A DNA stretch of 64,000 nt from Thalassotalea eurytherma (lineage in GTDB: Bacteria > Pseudomonadota > Gammaproteobacteria > Enterobacterales > Alteromonadaceae). The stretch spans positions 173,574 to 237,573 of the forward strand of contig NZ_BSSU01000007.1 in NCBI RefSeq assembly GCF_030161415.1. Reading direction: 5' to 3'. This document shows, piece after piece, positions 9,478 to 17,961 of the stretch. Under the pieces are notes generated by a model that was not told the origin of the DNA, ran no database searches, and was given only the letters and a program-made list of their open reading frames with translations. Both the position numbers and the translations under genes were made by a program. Within the stretch, counting starts at the first letter, position 1; each line of letters starts with the position of its first letter.

Positions 9478-10641
9478 TTACGTCCAAACCATTAGTGCAC
9501 CGCCAGCTGCAAAACCAAGCACTAAATAGACAATAGGCACTTTTACTTGTTTTAGTAAAAAGAATCCTAACACTACTAGCGCCATATCTTGCCCACTATT
9601 AACTGACGACGTAAACAACGGTTGATACAGTGCACTAAATAACAAACCAACAACCGCGGCATTAACCCCTTGAATAGCGCCTGATAATTTTGGAATGTTA
9701 GCAATACTTTGCCAATGCTTTAAAAACGCTAACATCAGTAAAAAGCCTGGTAAAAATATGGCAAATGTTGCAGTTAATGCACCTAAAATTGGTGCTTGTG
9801 GCGCTAAATGAAAGCCCAAGAATGTAGCAAGGGTAAACATTGGGCCTGGCACAGCCTGCGCAGCAGCATAGCCGGTTAAAAAGGTATCTGTAGATATTGA
9901 GTCTGCGAGCAGTTCCTGTAACAAAGGTAATACGACATGACCACCGCCAAACACTAAACTGCCTGCGTAATAAAAGTCTGCGGCTATTTTTGCAAAAACA
10001 GAGCTTGATGAAAGCATAGGCAGACCAACAAAGAGCAAACCAAACGCAATAAATGGTAGCCATGCAAGGTTTAACTGAGGCGTTGAATCTTGTTCGCCAG
10101 TCAGCGTTGTATTCGTAAGATATTTAGCTCCCCAAAAAGCAGCAACGCCAATCACCAGCATTTGCGGAGCAATGCCCGGCATGACAAGCAAAAAGGTAGC
10201 GGTTAATACGGCAACCGACTTTGTTTTATGAGCAGGACAAAAACTTGAGAACATCGTGAGTACGGCGTCAGCAACCACGACAACCGCCAATAGTTTTAAA
10301 CCATGAACAATACCAAAGAAATAGACACTGTCTAACCACGCTTGGCTCATCAAGGCCAATATGATCATCAGTGCGACTGACGGTAACGTGAAGCCTATAA
10401 ACGCAGTAAAAGCGCCTAAGACACCCGCCTTTCGATAACCCAAGGCAAACCCAACCTGACTAGAGCCAGGACCAGGGAGAAACTGACTAAGGGCAACAAT
10501 TTGGCCATACTCTTGTTGGCTCAACCAACCAAGTTTTTGAACAAACCGCTGATTAAAATAACCAATATGCGCTGCTGGGCCACCAAAGCTAAGAAACCCA
10601 AGACATAAAAAGTGCCAGAAAATTTCGAGATATGTTTTCAT
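9478..10641 (-). CDS. chrA: Chromate efflux transporter, CHR family
   Basis: Long-chain ChrA protein of 387 residues with two homologous halves. The N-half has FGGPAAHIGYF and the LPGPGSSQ/ALGYRKAGVLGA signature. The C-half has the mirrored FGGGHVVLPLL and AVPGPMFTLATFLG. About ten hydrophobic segments are visible. Family members export chromate, probably by proton exchange, though substrates of environmental homologues are often untested. No chrB-like regulator lies beside it. Confidence 0.9.
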   Translation of the reverse strand: MKTYLEIFWHFLCLGFLSFGGPAAHIGYFNQRFVQKLGWLSQQEYGQIVALSQFLPGPGSSQVGFALGYRKAGVLGAFTAFIGFTLPSVALMIILALMSQAWLDSVYFFGIVHGLKLLAVVVVADAVLTMFSSFCPAHKTKSVAVLTATFLLVMPGIAPQMLVIGVAAFWGAKYLTNTTLTGEQDSTPQLNLAWLPFIAFGLLFVGLPMLSSSSVFAKIAADFYYAGSLVFGGGHVVLPLLQELLADSISTDTFLTGYAAAQAVPGPMFTLATFLGFHLAPQAPILGALTATFAIFLPGFLLMLAFLKHWQSIANIPKLSGAIQGVNAAVVGLLFSALYQPLFTSSVNSGQDMALVVLGFFLLKQVKVPIVYLVLGFAAGGALMVWT

Positions 10642-10745
10642 TCTGAATAAAATTGAGAGTTATTGAAGCTATTGTAGATTTTATATAGTGATTATAACAA
10701 GAGGGCTAAAAATAACTAAGAACATCAGATTACTACATTATTTGG

Positions 10746-10892
10746 TCAGCCCAGACTGATGAATCCAACACGCGGGGTGGATACTTGAACAAATTCGCCC
10801 TGTTTTGGTGCAGTTTTGGCCTGCTCCTCAATCACTTTTTTAGGTGCCTCAAGTGTTGTTGTTTGCTTAGGGTCGAATTGTTTTACTGTCAT
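10746..10892 (-). CDS. Small hypothetical protein (48 residues)
   Basis: A short minus-strand frame starting MTVKQFDPKQTTTLEAP and ending PRVGFISLG. It has an AAGG ribosome site 7 bases before its ATG and ordinary codon use. It is Lys/Gln-rich and has no signal peptide or membrane segment. It sits in the 349-bp gap between chrA and the next gene. I do not recognise a family; the ribosome site and composition favour a real micro-gene. Confidence 0.45.
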   Translation of the reverse strand: MTVKQFDPKQTTTLEAPKKVIEEQAKTAPKQGEFVQVSTPRVGFISLG

Positions 10893-10940
10893 GCTGTGCC
10901 TTGGTGAATCAGGTGAAAAATAAGGCGCATATTATATAGG

Positions 10941-10975
10941 AAAAGGCTTAATAGAGGAATCTAATAAGCCTTTTT
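10941..10975 (-). terminator. Rho-independent terminator of the 422-residue secreted protein gene
   Basis: Stem AAAAGGCTTA/TAAGCCTTTT with a 14-nt loop and A/T tracts on both sides. It lies about 16 bp after the stop of the minus-strand gene that ends at 10991. Confidence 0.7.
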
Positions 10976-10990
10976 GAGTTAGATTTAAAA

Positions 10991-12259
10991 TTAGAAGCAA
11001 CTTTTTTCTGGATGTTGTATCACTTCACATGCGTGGCTGAATACCTTTCCGTCATACCAAGCAATTGTGTGTTCATATCGGTCCTTTCTGTCAGACACAT
11101 TCATGCAGGTTGTGAATTTATAAGCGTCAAATCCCGCCCCTAAGGAATAGTCGGGACTAAATCCAATCCAACTATAAACAGATTTAATTCCATTTTTGTT
11201 AAAGCAACCTTTACCTGTTAAATCAACTCCTCCAGTAAATGGGAGTAATGTTGAAAAATCTGTAACTCCACCGCTAACAATAATTATTCGCTTAGTTTGC
11301 ATACAGGTATTTCTTACACAATTGACAATGTAGTGCAGGTTATTTTGGTTTCTATAGTTAATTGCAATTTCCGGTGAAAGACAGGCGTTTTTTGTCTCAT
11401 CCTGAGGCCATCTTGAGTCATTGATTGCAATTGCTAGTAAATCATTTGCAGAACTTAACGTATTGGATTTTTTCAAATGATTTAATAATGAAAAGCAGGC
11501 CTCTTGTTTTTCTTTCGATTTTTTTCTATCTACTGCAATGAAGTTGTCATATAAAGTGTGAGCATTTTCATTACTTACCTGTTCTTTAAAGCCAACATCA
11601 AAAAATATATTTCTTTTGTCATAGCCTTTTATGTCAAAAACAACTGTTGCAGCCGTATCTTCATCCCCATCAGGAAGTTCATTTATTTTGCCGCTGTTAT
11701 CAAAGTATAGTGATTTTTGATATACCCCTTTATTTAAATTTACTCCCCCTTTATACGTTAATGTAACGTCTTTATTGTCTATTAATACAGAAGAAATAGT
11801 ATCTATAGCGGATTGGGCTACATCAGATACACCTGGGGTAACATCAATTGCACTATATGCTTTTGCCATATTTAAAAGGCTTTTCGTAAAACTAGATGCG
11901 TCACTTTTATCAACTGAAAAGAAATCAACTTTAATTAAGACTTGTTGATTGGGGGTGTTGAAATATGAATCTATAAGGCGAATATCCTCAGTAGTTACGC
12001 GGGTTAACTTATCATCTTTAATTTCAAATCTTTCAAGGACGACAGGCGGAACTATTATTGTTTCAACGCCATCTCTTTTGGTGATTACGGTTGCAGTTAC
12101 TATTAAACTTTTATCATCATCGGTAAAAAATTTAACTATGCCAGAACTCTTTTCTGGCAAAATAAGATTGCCGCTTTTGTAATTTAAATCAAGATAGTAG
12201 TTTTCTGCGTATGCAAATGTTGAAAGCATAAGCAAAAAGAAAGCGTTAATTATTTTCAT
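10991..12259 (-). CDS. Secreted protein of unknown function
   Basis: 422 residues with a Sec signal peptide (MKIINAFFLLMLSTFAYA, cleavage after AYA near residue 18). The mature part is rich in Asp, Lys, Asn and Ser. The first half looks like beta-rich adhesin or sandwich sequence. The second half holds nine or so cysteines (for example CVRNTC, GKGCFNKNG, TTCMNVS, HACEV, KSCF), consistent with disulfides in the periplasm or outside the cell. I do not recognise a family. Its codon and base use is visibly more AT-rich than its core neighbours, and a dead IS element follows, so recent acquisition is plausible. It has its own terminator. Confidence 0.7.
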   Translation of the reverse strand: MKIINAFFLLMLSTFAYAENYYLDLNYKSGNLILPEKSSGIVKFFTDDDKSLIVTATVITKRDGVETIIVPPVVLERFEIKDDKLTRVTTEDIRLIDSYFNTPNQQVLIKVDFFSVDKSDASSFTKSLLNMAKAYSAIDVTPGVSDVAQSAIDTISSVLIDNKDVTLTYKGGVNLNKGVYQKSLYFDNSGKINELPDGDEDTAATVVFDIKGYDKRNIFFDVGFKEQVSNENAHTLYDNFIAVDRKKSKEKQEACFSLLNHLKKSNTLSSANDLLAIAINDSRWPQDETKNACLSPEIAINYRNQNNLHYIVNCVRNTCMQTKRIIIVSGGVTDFSTLLPFTGGVDLTGKGCFNKNGIKSVYSWIGFSPDYSLGAGFDAYKFTTCMNVSDRKDRYEHTIAWYDGKVFSHACEVIQHPEKSCF

Positions 12260-12388
12260 GTTGACCTGCCTATTATTATTTCTTCCTGTGGTTAAAATAT
12301 AGACAGGTAAAATGGTTTTAGCAAAACGAGTAATTTATCTTAAATTTTAATTCTTTAGGTTGAATCTGACTGAATTGACCAGACTAAC

Positions 12389-12812
12389 CTAGACACTTTC
12401 TTGGTTGATAAAATAGGTTTTATCATAGTCAGCCGGAGGCTGATTATTTAAATAACCTGCTTTCGTTTACTGTTATAAAACATGTCGATGTAATAGAAAA
12501 TGTCTTCATTAGCTTTTTCTCGATTTAAGTACTTTCGTCGCTTAATACGTTCACGCTTTAGTAGCTGAAAGAAGCTTTCTGCAACGGCATTATCATGACA
12601 ATTCCCTCGACGACTCATGCTCAATGATAAATTATGTTCAGTTGCAAAGCGTTGCCAATCATATCCTGTAAATTGACTGCCCTGATCGGGATGAATAATG
12701 ACAGTCTGTTGAGGCTTTCTTCACCATACGGCTGCGAGTAACGCACTCACTGCGAGATCTGTAAGCATCATCGATTGCATCGACCAGCCAACAATTTGGC
12801 GAGAAAAATAGA
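12389..12812 (-). pseudogene. IS3-family transposase OrfB, 3' fragment
   Basis: The translation shows the DDE integrase end: RQIVGWSM, then VIIHPDQGSQFTGYDWQRF with the second catalytic Asp, then RRGNCHDNAVAESFFQLLK with the catalytic Glu. It is broken by an extra T in the run near 12806, by an in-frame TGA after AVW at about 12717-12720, and by a frameshift near 12456. After that the C-terminal GYLNNQPPADYDKTYF continues to a stop at 12389. The N-terminal half and the first catalytic Asp are missing. Confidence 0.8.
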
Positions 12813-12938
12813 TTTATCTCCTCATTCACAAGAAAAGCTTAATACCGTAGCAACATTATTAAATGAAAGACTTAGGAAAACATTGAAATTTAAGGCACAT
12901 CACACATGATTGAAAAGGATGTTGCGATGAACACTTGA
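12808..12938 (+). pseudogene. IS30-family transposase, C-terminal fragment
   Basis: Plus-strand reading gives IDLSPHSQEKLNTVATLLNE followed by RLRKTLKFK, the characteristic C-terminus of IS30 transposases (usual form NERPRKTLGFKTPAE). A frameshift follows, and a second frame gives MIEKDVAMNT and a stop at 12936-12938. Only about 40 residues of a roughly 320-residue protein remain. It sits between the orfB and orfA pieces of the IS3 element. Confidence 0.65.
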
Positions 12939-12940
12939 AT

Positions 12941-13118
12941 CTACAGCGGCTTCCTTTAACGGGTCACGCTATTGCTACCACAGCGTTTTAGCTAGAGATA
13001 AAGGCAATTGGTTGAGATATCTAACCGCTGGGCAACACTTGCCACAGAATGGCCTTTTTTCGGTGACTTGTTTTACAGCCTGTATTTTAAATTCTTCAAG
13101 AAATCTTTTAGCGCTCAT
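12941..13118 (-). pseudogene. IS3-family transposase OrfA, broken
   Basis: The ATG at 13118 follows GGAGGA and reads MSAKRFLEEFKIQAVKQVTE, the helix-turn-helix start of IS3 OrfA. An extra A in the run after this then shifts the frame. The shifted frame continues GHSVASVAQRLDISTNCLYL, followed by several stop codons. Identity comes from the pattern; the gene is dead. Confidence 0.75.
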
Positions 13119-13228
13119 TCATCCTCCGAGTGCACAAAGTTTACAACTTATTTGTGTCTAGGAAAATCTGGGCAGTCCACAGAAAACCAAAGGTTGAGAG
13201 CAGATAACATAACTAAAGAGACAGGCAG

Positions 13229-13318
13229 AAAAAAGCCGATGACAATATCATCGGCGCATTTAGCTATGGGGAAAGCTAGAAAATATACAAATTATTACAA
13301 CAGGTGTTCACAAGGAAC
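13229..13318 (-). ncRNA. Small RNA candidate, copy A
   Basis: Minus-strand transcript of about 90 nt. Order: promoter at 13354-13325; stem-loop 1 with TGTTC/GAACA arms; an AU-rich segment (TTGTAATAATTTGTATAT); stem-loop 2 with TAGCT/AGCTA arms and a pyrimidine loop TTTCCCCA; and a terminator with 8-bp stem GCCGATGA/TCATCGGC (13235-13255) plus six T. A second locus at 34652-34744 keeps the same elements in the same order. The terminator stems are identical while loops and spacers differ, which is what selection on RNA structure looks like. No reading frame is conserved. The AU-rich stretch before the terminator would suit Hfq. I do not recognise a named family. Confidence 0.7.
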
Positions 13319-13324
13319 AAATAC

Positions 13325-13354
13325 ATTATAGAGTAATTACTTTATTCATGTAAA
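13325..13354 (-). promoter_or_regulatory. Sigma70 promoter of small RNA copy A
   Basis: On the minus strand, -35 TTTACA (13354-13349), an 18-bp spacer and -10 TATAAT (13330-13325). The spacer contains the dyad AGTAATTACT. Copy B has the same hexamers, the same spacing and a similar dyad, suggesting a shared regulator. Confidence 0.7.
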
Positions 13355-13546
13355 GAGCTTTTACTCTAAAAATGATAAAAAAGTGTTCTTCAGTTGTAAA
13401 TAGGATGAATTTTGTCGGGAAATCAATCAGATTCGCTCAAATCAAATTAACCTTCGTATAGAGTTTTTTGAATAATTTAACTCAAAAATAACACTCAGAT
13501 TTTATTAAAAGAAGTTACGGCGTAGTGTCCCAAATTTGCTAGAACT

Positions 13547-13576
13547 AAAAAAGGCTACTGTATTAGTAGCCTTTTT
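13547..13576 (-). terminator. Rho-independent terminator of the PEP-CTERM gene
   Basis: Stem AGGCTACT/AGTAGCCT extended by A/T tracts on both sides, GTATT loop, about 20 bp after the stop of the minus-strand gene ending at 13596. The 184 bp between here and the small RNA promoter hold nothing else I can name. Confidence 0.8.
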
Positions 13577-13595
13577 AAATCAAACTTACCGAGTA

Positions 13596-14159
13596 TTAAA
13601 ATGAACGTACTTTGCGGCTTAAACTAATAACCGCTATAGCAACTAACATTAAAAACACGGTTGTTGGTTCTGGCACACTAGTCACGGTTACGCTTGATTG
13701 CCCTTCAACTGATACAGACAACTGCTGCACCGGTGCAAAAATATCAAATGGGTCAGATAAGCTAAACTCACTAATATTTAAGCTAAAGTCAGTAACACCA
13801 GCAGTTAACGCTGTTACGTTAAATTGTGCAAGCATAAAATCACCACCCGCATATGGTAAAAAGTCTACGAATGATATGGCCAACTCAGTTTGCGTTTCGA
13901 GTGCCGATACACCGAATGGAAAACTCGGTAAATCACTAGAAAAAGATGCTGAATCATAGCTAAATACCGATGGATCAAATAGCACATCTAAATCAAACAC
14001 ATCAAAAAAAACAAAATTTGTAGCAAGTAACGAAACTTCAACACTATCACCAACTGAGACTTCAGTTTGGTCCACTGAAACGGTAATAATGCCGGCATTT
14101 GCTGAAAGAGGTAAATGCGCTGCGACGATGACGAGTAATGTCATTATTAAATTTTTCAT
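13596..14159 (-). CDS. PEP-CTERM protein with a cohesin-like domain
   Basis: 187 residues. A signal peptide ends near residue 22 (PLSANA). The body (about 23-150) has the cohesin pattern: an opening strand ITVSVDQTEVSVGDSVEVSL, then DVFDLDVLFDPSVFSYDSAS, and a late strand MLAQFNVTAL. The C-terminus is a textbook PEP-CTERM sorting signal: VPEPTT, a hydrophobic helix, then basic RKVR. Such proteins are processed by an exosortase and delivered to the outside or to exopolysaccharide. The gene lies 31 bp after a secreted nuclease that ends in a dockerin, on the same strand, so the two may bind each other. The fold call rests on pattern, not a search. Confidence 0.75.
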   Translation of the reverse strand: MKNLIMTLLVIVAAHLPLSANAGIITVSVDQTEVSVGDSVEVSLLATNFVFFDVFDLDVLFDPSVFSYDSASFSSDLPSFPFGVSALETQTELAISFVDFLPYAGGDFMLAQFNVTALTAGVTDFSLNISEFSLSDPFDIFAPVQQLSVSVEGQSSVTVTSVPEPTTVFLMLVAIAVISLSRKVRSF

Positions 14160-14190
14160 GTTAATTCCTTATTTTTCTTCTTAAGCCGTC

Positions 14191-17100
14191 TTACGCGCAG
14201 CCTGCATTAGTGCATAAGCTCATCATTACGCGAGCATCCATCATGGTAATAAAACCATCGTTATTTAAATCAAATGACATCTCGATAGGTTGGCTCATTT
14301 GAATCGCTCTCATTAGGCCGTAAATATCGTTAATATCTACATCACCATCGCCATCAAAGTCACCAGTGAGGGCAGCTGGAGCAAAGTTAAAACCAATGAC
14401 GACAGGATCATGGTCTGACATGCGGTAAGCGTCAGGCGCATAAAAGTTGTTTTGTTGATCATGTGATTGAAATTCTAGGTTGTAGTCAAGCGCACGCGGC
14501 TCATCAGCATTAATATGCCATTCGGTAACGCCAGTCACTTTGGCAGACAATTCTGCGCTCGCAAGTGCATGGTCTAAGTAACCTAATTCACCATTAAAAA
14601 TGTATGAATAAGCTAATTCACCACCAAAAGCCTCTACCAAGTTAGTAAACCCATTATCGGTAATACGTGTAATCGCCTCTTCTTTTGCATAGGCGTTTAA
14701 GTCACCCAAAATTAGGAAGTCATTATCTTCACTACCTGTTGGGTCTGACGCTAACCAATCAACCAGTGCAGCAGATGCGTTTGCACGCGTTAATGCACAG
14801 TTACCTTGGCCATCATTAAGATCTGGGTCGCCAATTGAATCACAATTAGAGCCCTTTGATTTTAAGTGATTTACAGCGACGGTGAAGGTTTCACCCGTCA
14901 TCGTCGTGAAACTTTGTGCTAAGGAAGGACGATTTTTATTATCGATAAACAGTGCATCAACCGAGCTGTCTAATATCGCAAAGTTACCTGTTAATGTTGC
15001 GCTAGCAGGTTTGTATATGATCCCTACCTTTATCGCATCAGTGCCGATAGTACCCGTATTAACGTAAGCGTAAGTATTCGGCCCAGCAACCTCATTTAAT
15101 CCATCAACTAAATCAGATAATGATGCCTGTGCGTTATTTTCTAATTCAACTAAACCAATAAGGTCTGCATCAATTTTATGAATCGCTTCAATAATTTTGG
15201 TACGTTGGCGGGTGAATTCCTCCGCACTATTTGCACCACGACAACTCAATGATGAAGGGCCACATAGCGCACCATTTTCATCAATAGTTGTAAAATAGTT
15301 AAGTACATTGATACTTGCCGCCTTAAAGTTACCACCAACATCTGCCGGTATTTCTGAACGAGGGTTATCTTGTGTAAAAACGATTGGCGTTGTAGGTTGA
15401 ATTCGGTAAGAACCAAAGCCGTAGCTCATTACACCACTGATTAACGCAGAATCACCTGCTCGCAGTGTATTATTTGCACTTAGGCTAGGTGCAGGGTAAA
15501 CAACAACATCTGGATTTTGCGCGGAAAGGCCGTCGTCTAAAATGATCTGGTTTCGACTCAAGTTAACTTGGTGCGTTGCATACCCGTCAACACTCGGCTC
15601 ATTGGCATGAGTAAATTGATACATTCTTTGATCAGAAAGCACCACTTCACCATATCTAGCTAAATTGTAATTGCTGGCAACTTGCAATGTATTTGAAACT
15701 GACACTAACATCCCTTCTACAGCTTCAAACTCATCTAATGTATTTACTGGCATCGTTATAGACGAAGTGCTAGCTGGCACATCTTCGGCACAGATAACTG
15801 TTTGAGTAATATTGGTTAATGTCGTTAACTCATAAAGTTCACTTACCGTACCTTGAATACGAACAAGGTCACCAGCTTTAACGATTGTACTGGTATCAGA
15901 AACAAACAAGCCTTCAGAGGTGAATGTTGAATTATCATGGTCGCCATCTTCTTCTTGAATATAGTAGCCGTTTAATTGCCCTGAGGCTTGAAAGCTCGCA
16001 GTGACAACCCCTTCAATAATAACGCCACTATTACCATTTAATGGGCTAACCTCATCACTCCCTTGAATGGTATGTATCAAGGTTGCAGGGTCATAACAAA
16101 CACCAAATTGTTCGTCATTGCTGCTACCACATGAATTTTGTTGGCCCGGTGTTGGAGATGCTTGCTGAAAAAGGCTTGTGCTTAATGCAGAGGCTTCACA
16201 GCGTTGATTCGAGTGAGTATCTTTACTACCTAGCTCATCTTCGTTTACTTGAGGTTGCTCAGGTGTCAATAATGCTAGCAAGCCAATATCGTCAGCATCG
16301 TTTGTATCATAAACCACGGCATCAACTAAATTGTCAGTCGTAATTGGCGTATCATTAGTAAAAGGGCCTGAAACAACGGCAACCGCATCGGCACCATTTT
16401 GAATGAGATTAGTGTCAGGGCTAACATCTAAATCACAATTAGGGGTATTTTCTGCGTTAGCACACAAAACGAAATAACCTTCGCTATTTGTTTCAAAGCC
16501 ATCTAACGCATATGTACGGTAAACGGAATCACCATTGCCATTTAAAAGCGCAATACTTAGCCCTGAAAGGTCATTATTTCCTGAACCACCATCAAATAAT
16601 TCGACAAACTCAGCAGAATCAGTGCTCGTTTGGTCAGCATCAACTTCATTGATCACGATATCAACTACAGGCTCTCCACCACAAAGATTATATTCGCCAG
16701 GTGTTGGTAAATGTTGCTCATAAACCGAAGTATTAAAAGCTCCACCAGTGCTATCAGCGCATCGTTGGTTTGACTCAATATCTTTATCAATAGTGCCGTC
16801 TTCATTCACCTGCGGTTGACCCGGCGTTAACAATGACAGTAACACCGCATCATCAGAGTCATTCGTGTCGTACACTAGCGCGTCAATCAGATTATCTGAG
16901 GTTATAGGTGTATCAATAGTAAAGTCACCCGAGATAATAGCGATTGCGTCAGCGCCATTTTGAATGAGGTTGCTATTAGGGCTTACATCAAGATCACAGT
17001 TTTCTGTGGTCTCGCTGTTACCACACACCACGAAATAACCTGTTGGTGATGTCGTTTGACCATCTAAGTTAATCACTTTATAGATGCTGTCATTACTACC

Positions 17101-17313
17101 ATTGATAAGCACAATATTAATACCTGACAAGTCAGTGTTACCTGCACCACCGTCAGTTAATTCAATAAATTCGGCAGTATCAGTACTTGTTTGATCAGCA
17201 TCCACTTCGTTAATTAAAATATCTGCGCAAGCGGCCCCTGACATGAGGTAAATGGCTGATGAGACAAATAAGCTTTTCAGCTTGAATGTCGGTGAATTAT
17301 TTTTATTGTTCAT
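14191..17313 (-). CDS. ExeM/NucH-type extracellular nuclease with lamin-tail and dockerin domains
   Basis: Secreted nuclease of about 1040 residues. A signal peptide (GAACA) is followed by two near-identical lamin-tail domains starting DILINEVDADQTSTD and DIVINEVDADQTSTD (about 30-190 and 215-370). Next comes an OB-fold region (about 405-500, GVIIEGVVTASFQ). An endonuclease/exonuclease/phosphatase domain spans about 630-955 (catalytic patterns FKAASINVLNYF, IGLVELEN, VAVNHLKSKG, ILGDLNAYAKE, SDHDPVV). A C-terminal dockerin carries two calcium loops: DFDGDGDVDINDI and DLNNDGFITMMDA. Homologues degrade extracellular DNA. The start at 17313 has AAGGA six bases upstream; the longer frame to 17352 lacks this. 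A downstream cohesin-like PEP-CTERM gene follows after 31 bp. Confidence 0.9.
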   Translation of the reverse strand: MNNKNNSPTFKLKSLFVSSAIYLMSGAACADILINEVDADQTSTDTAEFIELTDGGAGNTDLSGINIVLINGSNDSIYKVINLDGQTTSPTGYFVVCGNSETTENCDLDVSPNSNLIQNGADAIAIISGDFTIDTPITSDNLIDALVYDTNDSDDAVLLSLLTPGQPQVNEDGTIDKDIESNQRCADSTGGAFNTSVYEQHLPTPGEYNLCGGEPVVDIVINEVDADQTSTDSAEFVELFDGGSGNNDLSGLSIALLNGNGDSVYRTYALDGFETNSEGYFVLCANAENTPNCDLDVSPDTNLIQNGADAVAVVSGPFTNDTPITTDNLVDAVVYDTNDADDIGLLALLTPEQPQVNEDELGSKDTHSNQRCEASALSTSLFQQASPTPGQQNSCGSSNDEQFGVCYDPATLIHTIQGSDEVSPLNGNSGVIIEGVVTASFQASGQLNGYYIQEEDGDHDNSTFTSEGLFVSDTSTIVKAGDLVRIQGTVSELYELTTLTNITQTVICAEDVPASTSSITMPVNTLDEFEAVEGMLVSVSNTLQVASNYNLARYGEVVLSDQRMYQFTHANEPSVDGYATHQVNLSRNQIILDDGLSAQNPDVVVYPAPSLSANNTLRAGDSALISGVMSYGFGSYRIQPTTPIVFTQDNPRSEIPADVGGNFKAASINVLNYFTTIDENGALCGPSSLSCRGANSAEEFTRQRTKIIEAIHKIDADLIGLVELENNAQASLSDLVDGLNEVAGPNTYAYVNTGTIGTDAIKVGIIYKPASATLTGNFAILDSSVDALFIDNKNRPSLAQSFTTMTGETFTVAVNHLKSKGSNCDSIGDPDLNDGQGNCALTRANASAALVDWLASDPTGSEDNDFLILGDLNAYAKEEAITRITDNGFTNLVEAFGGELAYSYIFNGELGYLDHALASAELSAKVTGVTEWHINADEPRALDYNLEFQSHDQQNNFYAPDAYRMSDHDPVVIGFNFAPAALTGDFDGDGDVDINDIYGLMRAIQMSQPIEMSFDLNNDGFITMMDARVMMSLCTNAGCA

Positions 17314-17595
17314 TGTCATTCCTTCAAATAAAAAAGTTAGATTCTTTAACAAACGTATTCTTCACACACACCTGAGTAGGCTCAGGGCTAACAGCTTCAT
17401 AACGTGGATGATGAAAAGAGTTAATAGGCGGTAAAGGTAACAACCTGTTGTTAATATTTTGTGAAGAAAAGATTTCGAAGAGATAAACCAAACAATAAAA
17501 CGGAACAATTAGTCAACTTTAATAACCAAGAAAAGCCATTTATAAAAGGGAAATAAAGCGATTCACAAAAAAGATGACCATTTGATTATTTTTTT

Positions 17596-17961
17596 ATGAC
17601 AACCATAGTTCCCTCACTGAGGAACGGTAAGTACGCTCAACTCACAGCTGATATCAATGACTGAGATGAGCACGAATAATTCAGTTATCGGTGTCAATTT
17701 TTCGGAGTGTTGAATGCTCAAGTATCTGAAAGCTATGCGCAGAAGTAGAAGAGATCATTAAGCAAATGAATGTAGCTCAATTCGGTCTGTTAATTAACAT
17801 GCTCGAATATGAAAGAAACACACAAGATAGGTGACAAACACGTTGAGTGGTTAGAAGCTCAAAACTGTAGTGCAAGAGTACGTGTTGTCACCAATATGGT
17901 TTTAGAAAATATAGTTAAAGACAGCAGGCTTCAATCACCAGAGCTGTTTATTGCGTTGTAA
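17596..17961 (+). pseudogene. Decayed gene of unknown function
   Basis: In the 634-bp gap before the TolB-like gene, coding-like plus-strand pieces occur in shifting frames: MTTIVPSLRNGKYAQLTADI, then FGVLNAQVSESYAQK, then EEIIKQMNVAQFGLLINMLE, then IGDKHVEWLEAQNCSARVRV leading to a stop at 17959-17961. Each piece has plausible composition and ends in a stop or frameshift. I do not recognise the family. The remainder of the gap (17314-17595) is AT-rich upstream sequence of the nuclease gene with nothing I can name. Confidence 0.35.

Larger units (their letters stand above)
12376..13174. mobile_element. Degenerate IS3-family element with an IS30-family fragment inside
   Basis: Bounded by imperfect 20-bp inverted repeats (12376-12395 and 13155-13174, 16 of 20 matching, both ending TAGACA inward). 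On the minus strand it holds remains of orfA and the 3' part of orfB. The middle, where the 5' half of orfB should be, is replaced by a plus-strand IS30-family tail. The total of about 800 bp compares with about 1.2-1.3 kb for an intact IS3 element. All frames are broken, so it cannot move on its own. Confidence 0.8.

Noticed and set aside
13008..13331. Plus-strand open frame of 107 codons
   Set aside because: It spans the broken IS3 orfA and the small RNA, both on the minus strand; its product has no protein-like pattern.
8637..13460. Shared 17-mer AAATTAACCTTCGTATA upstream of the cytochrome gene (8637-8653) and at 13444-13460
   Set aside because: Homology does not extend beyond the 17 bases, and in AT-rich DNA a single match of this length within 64 kb may be chance.
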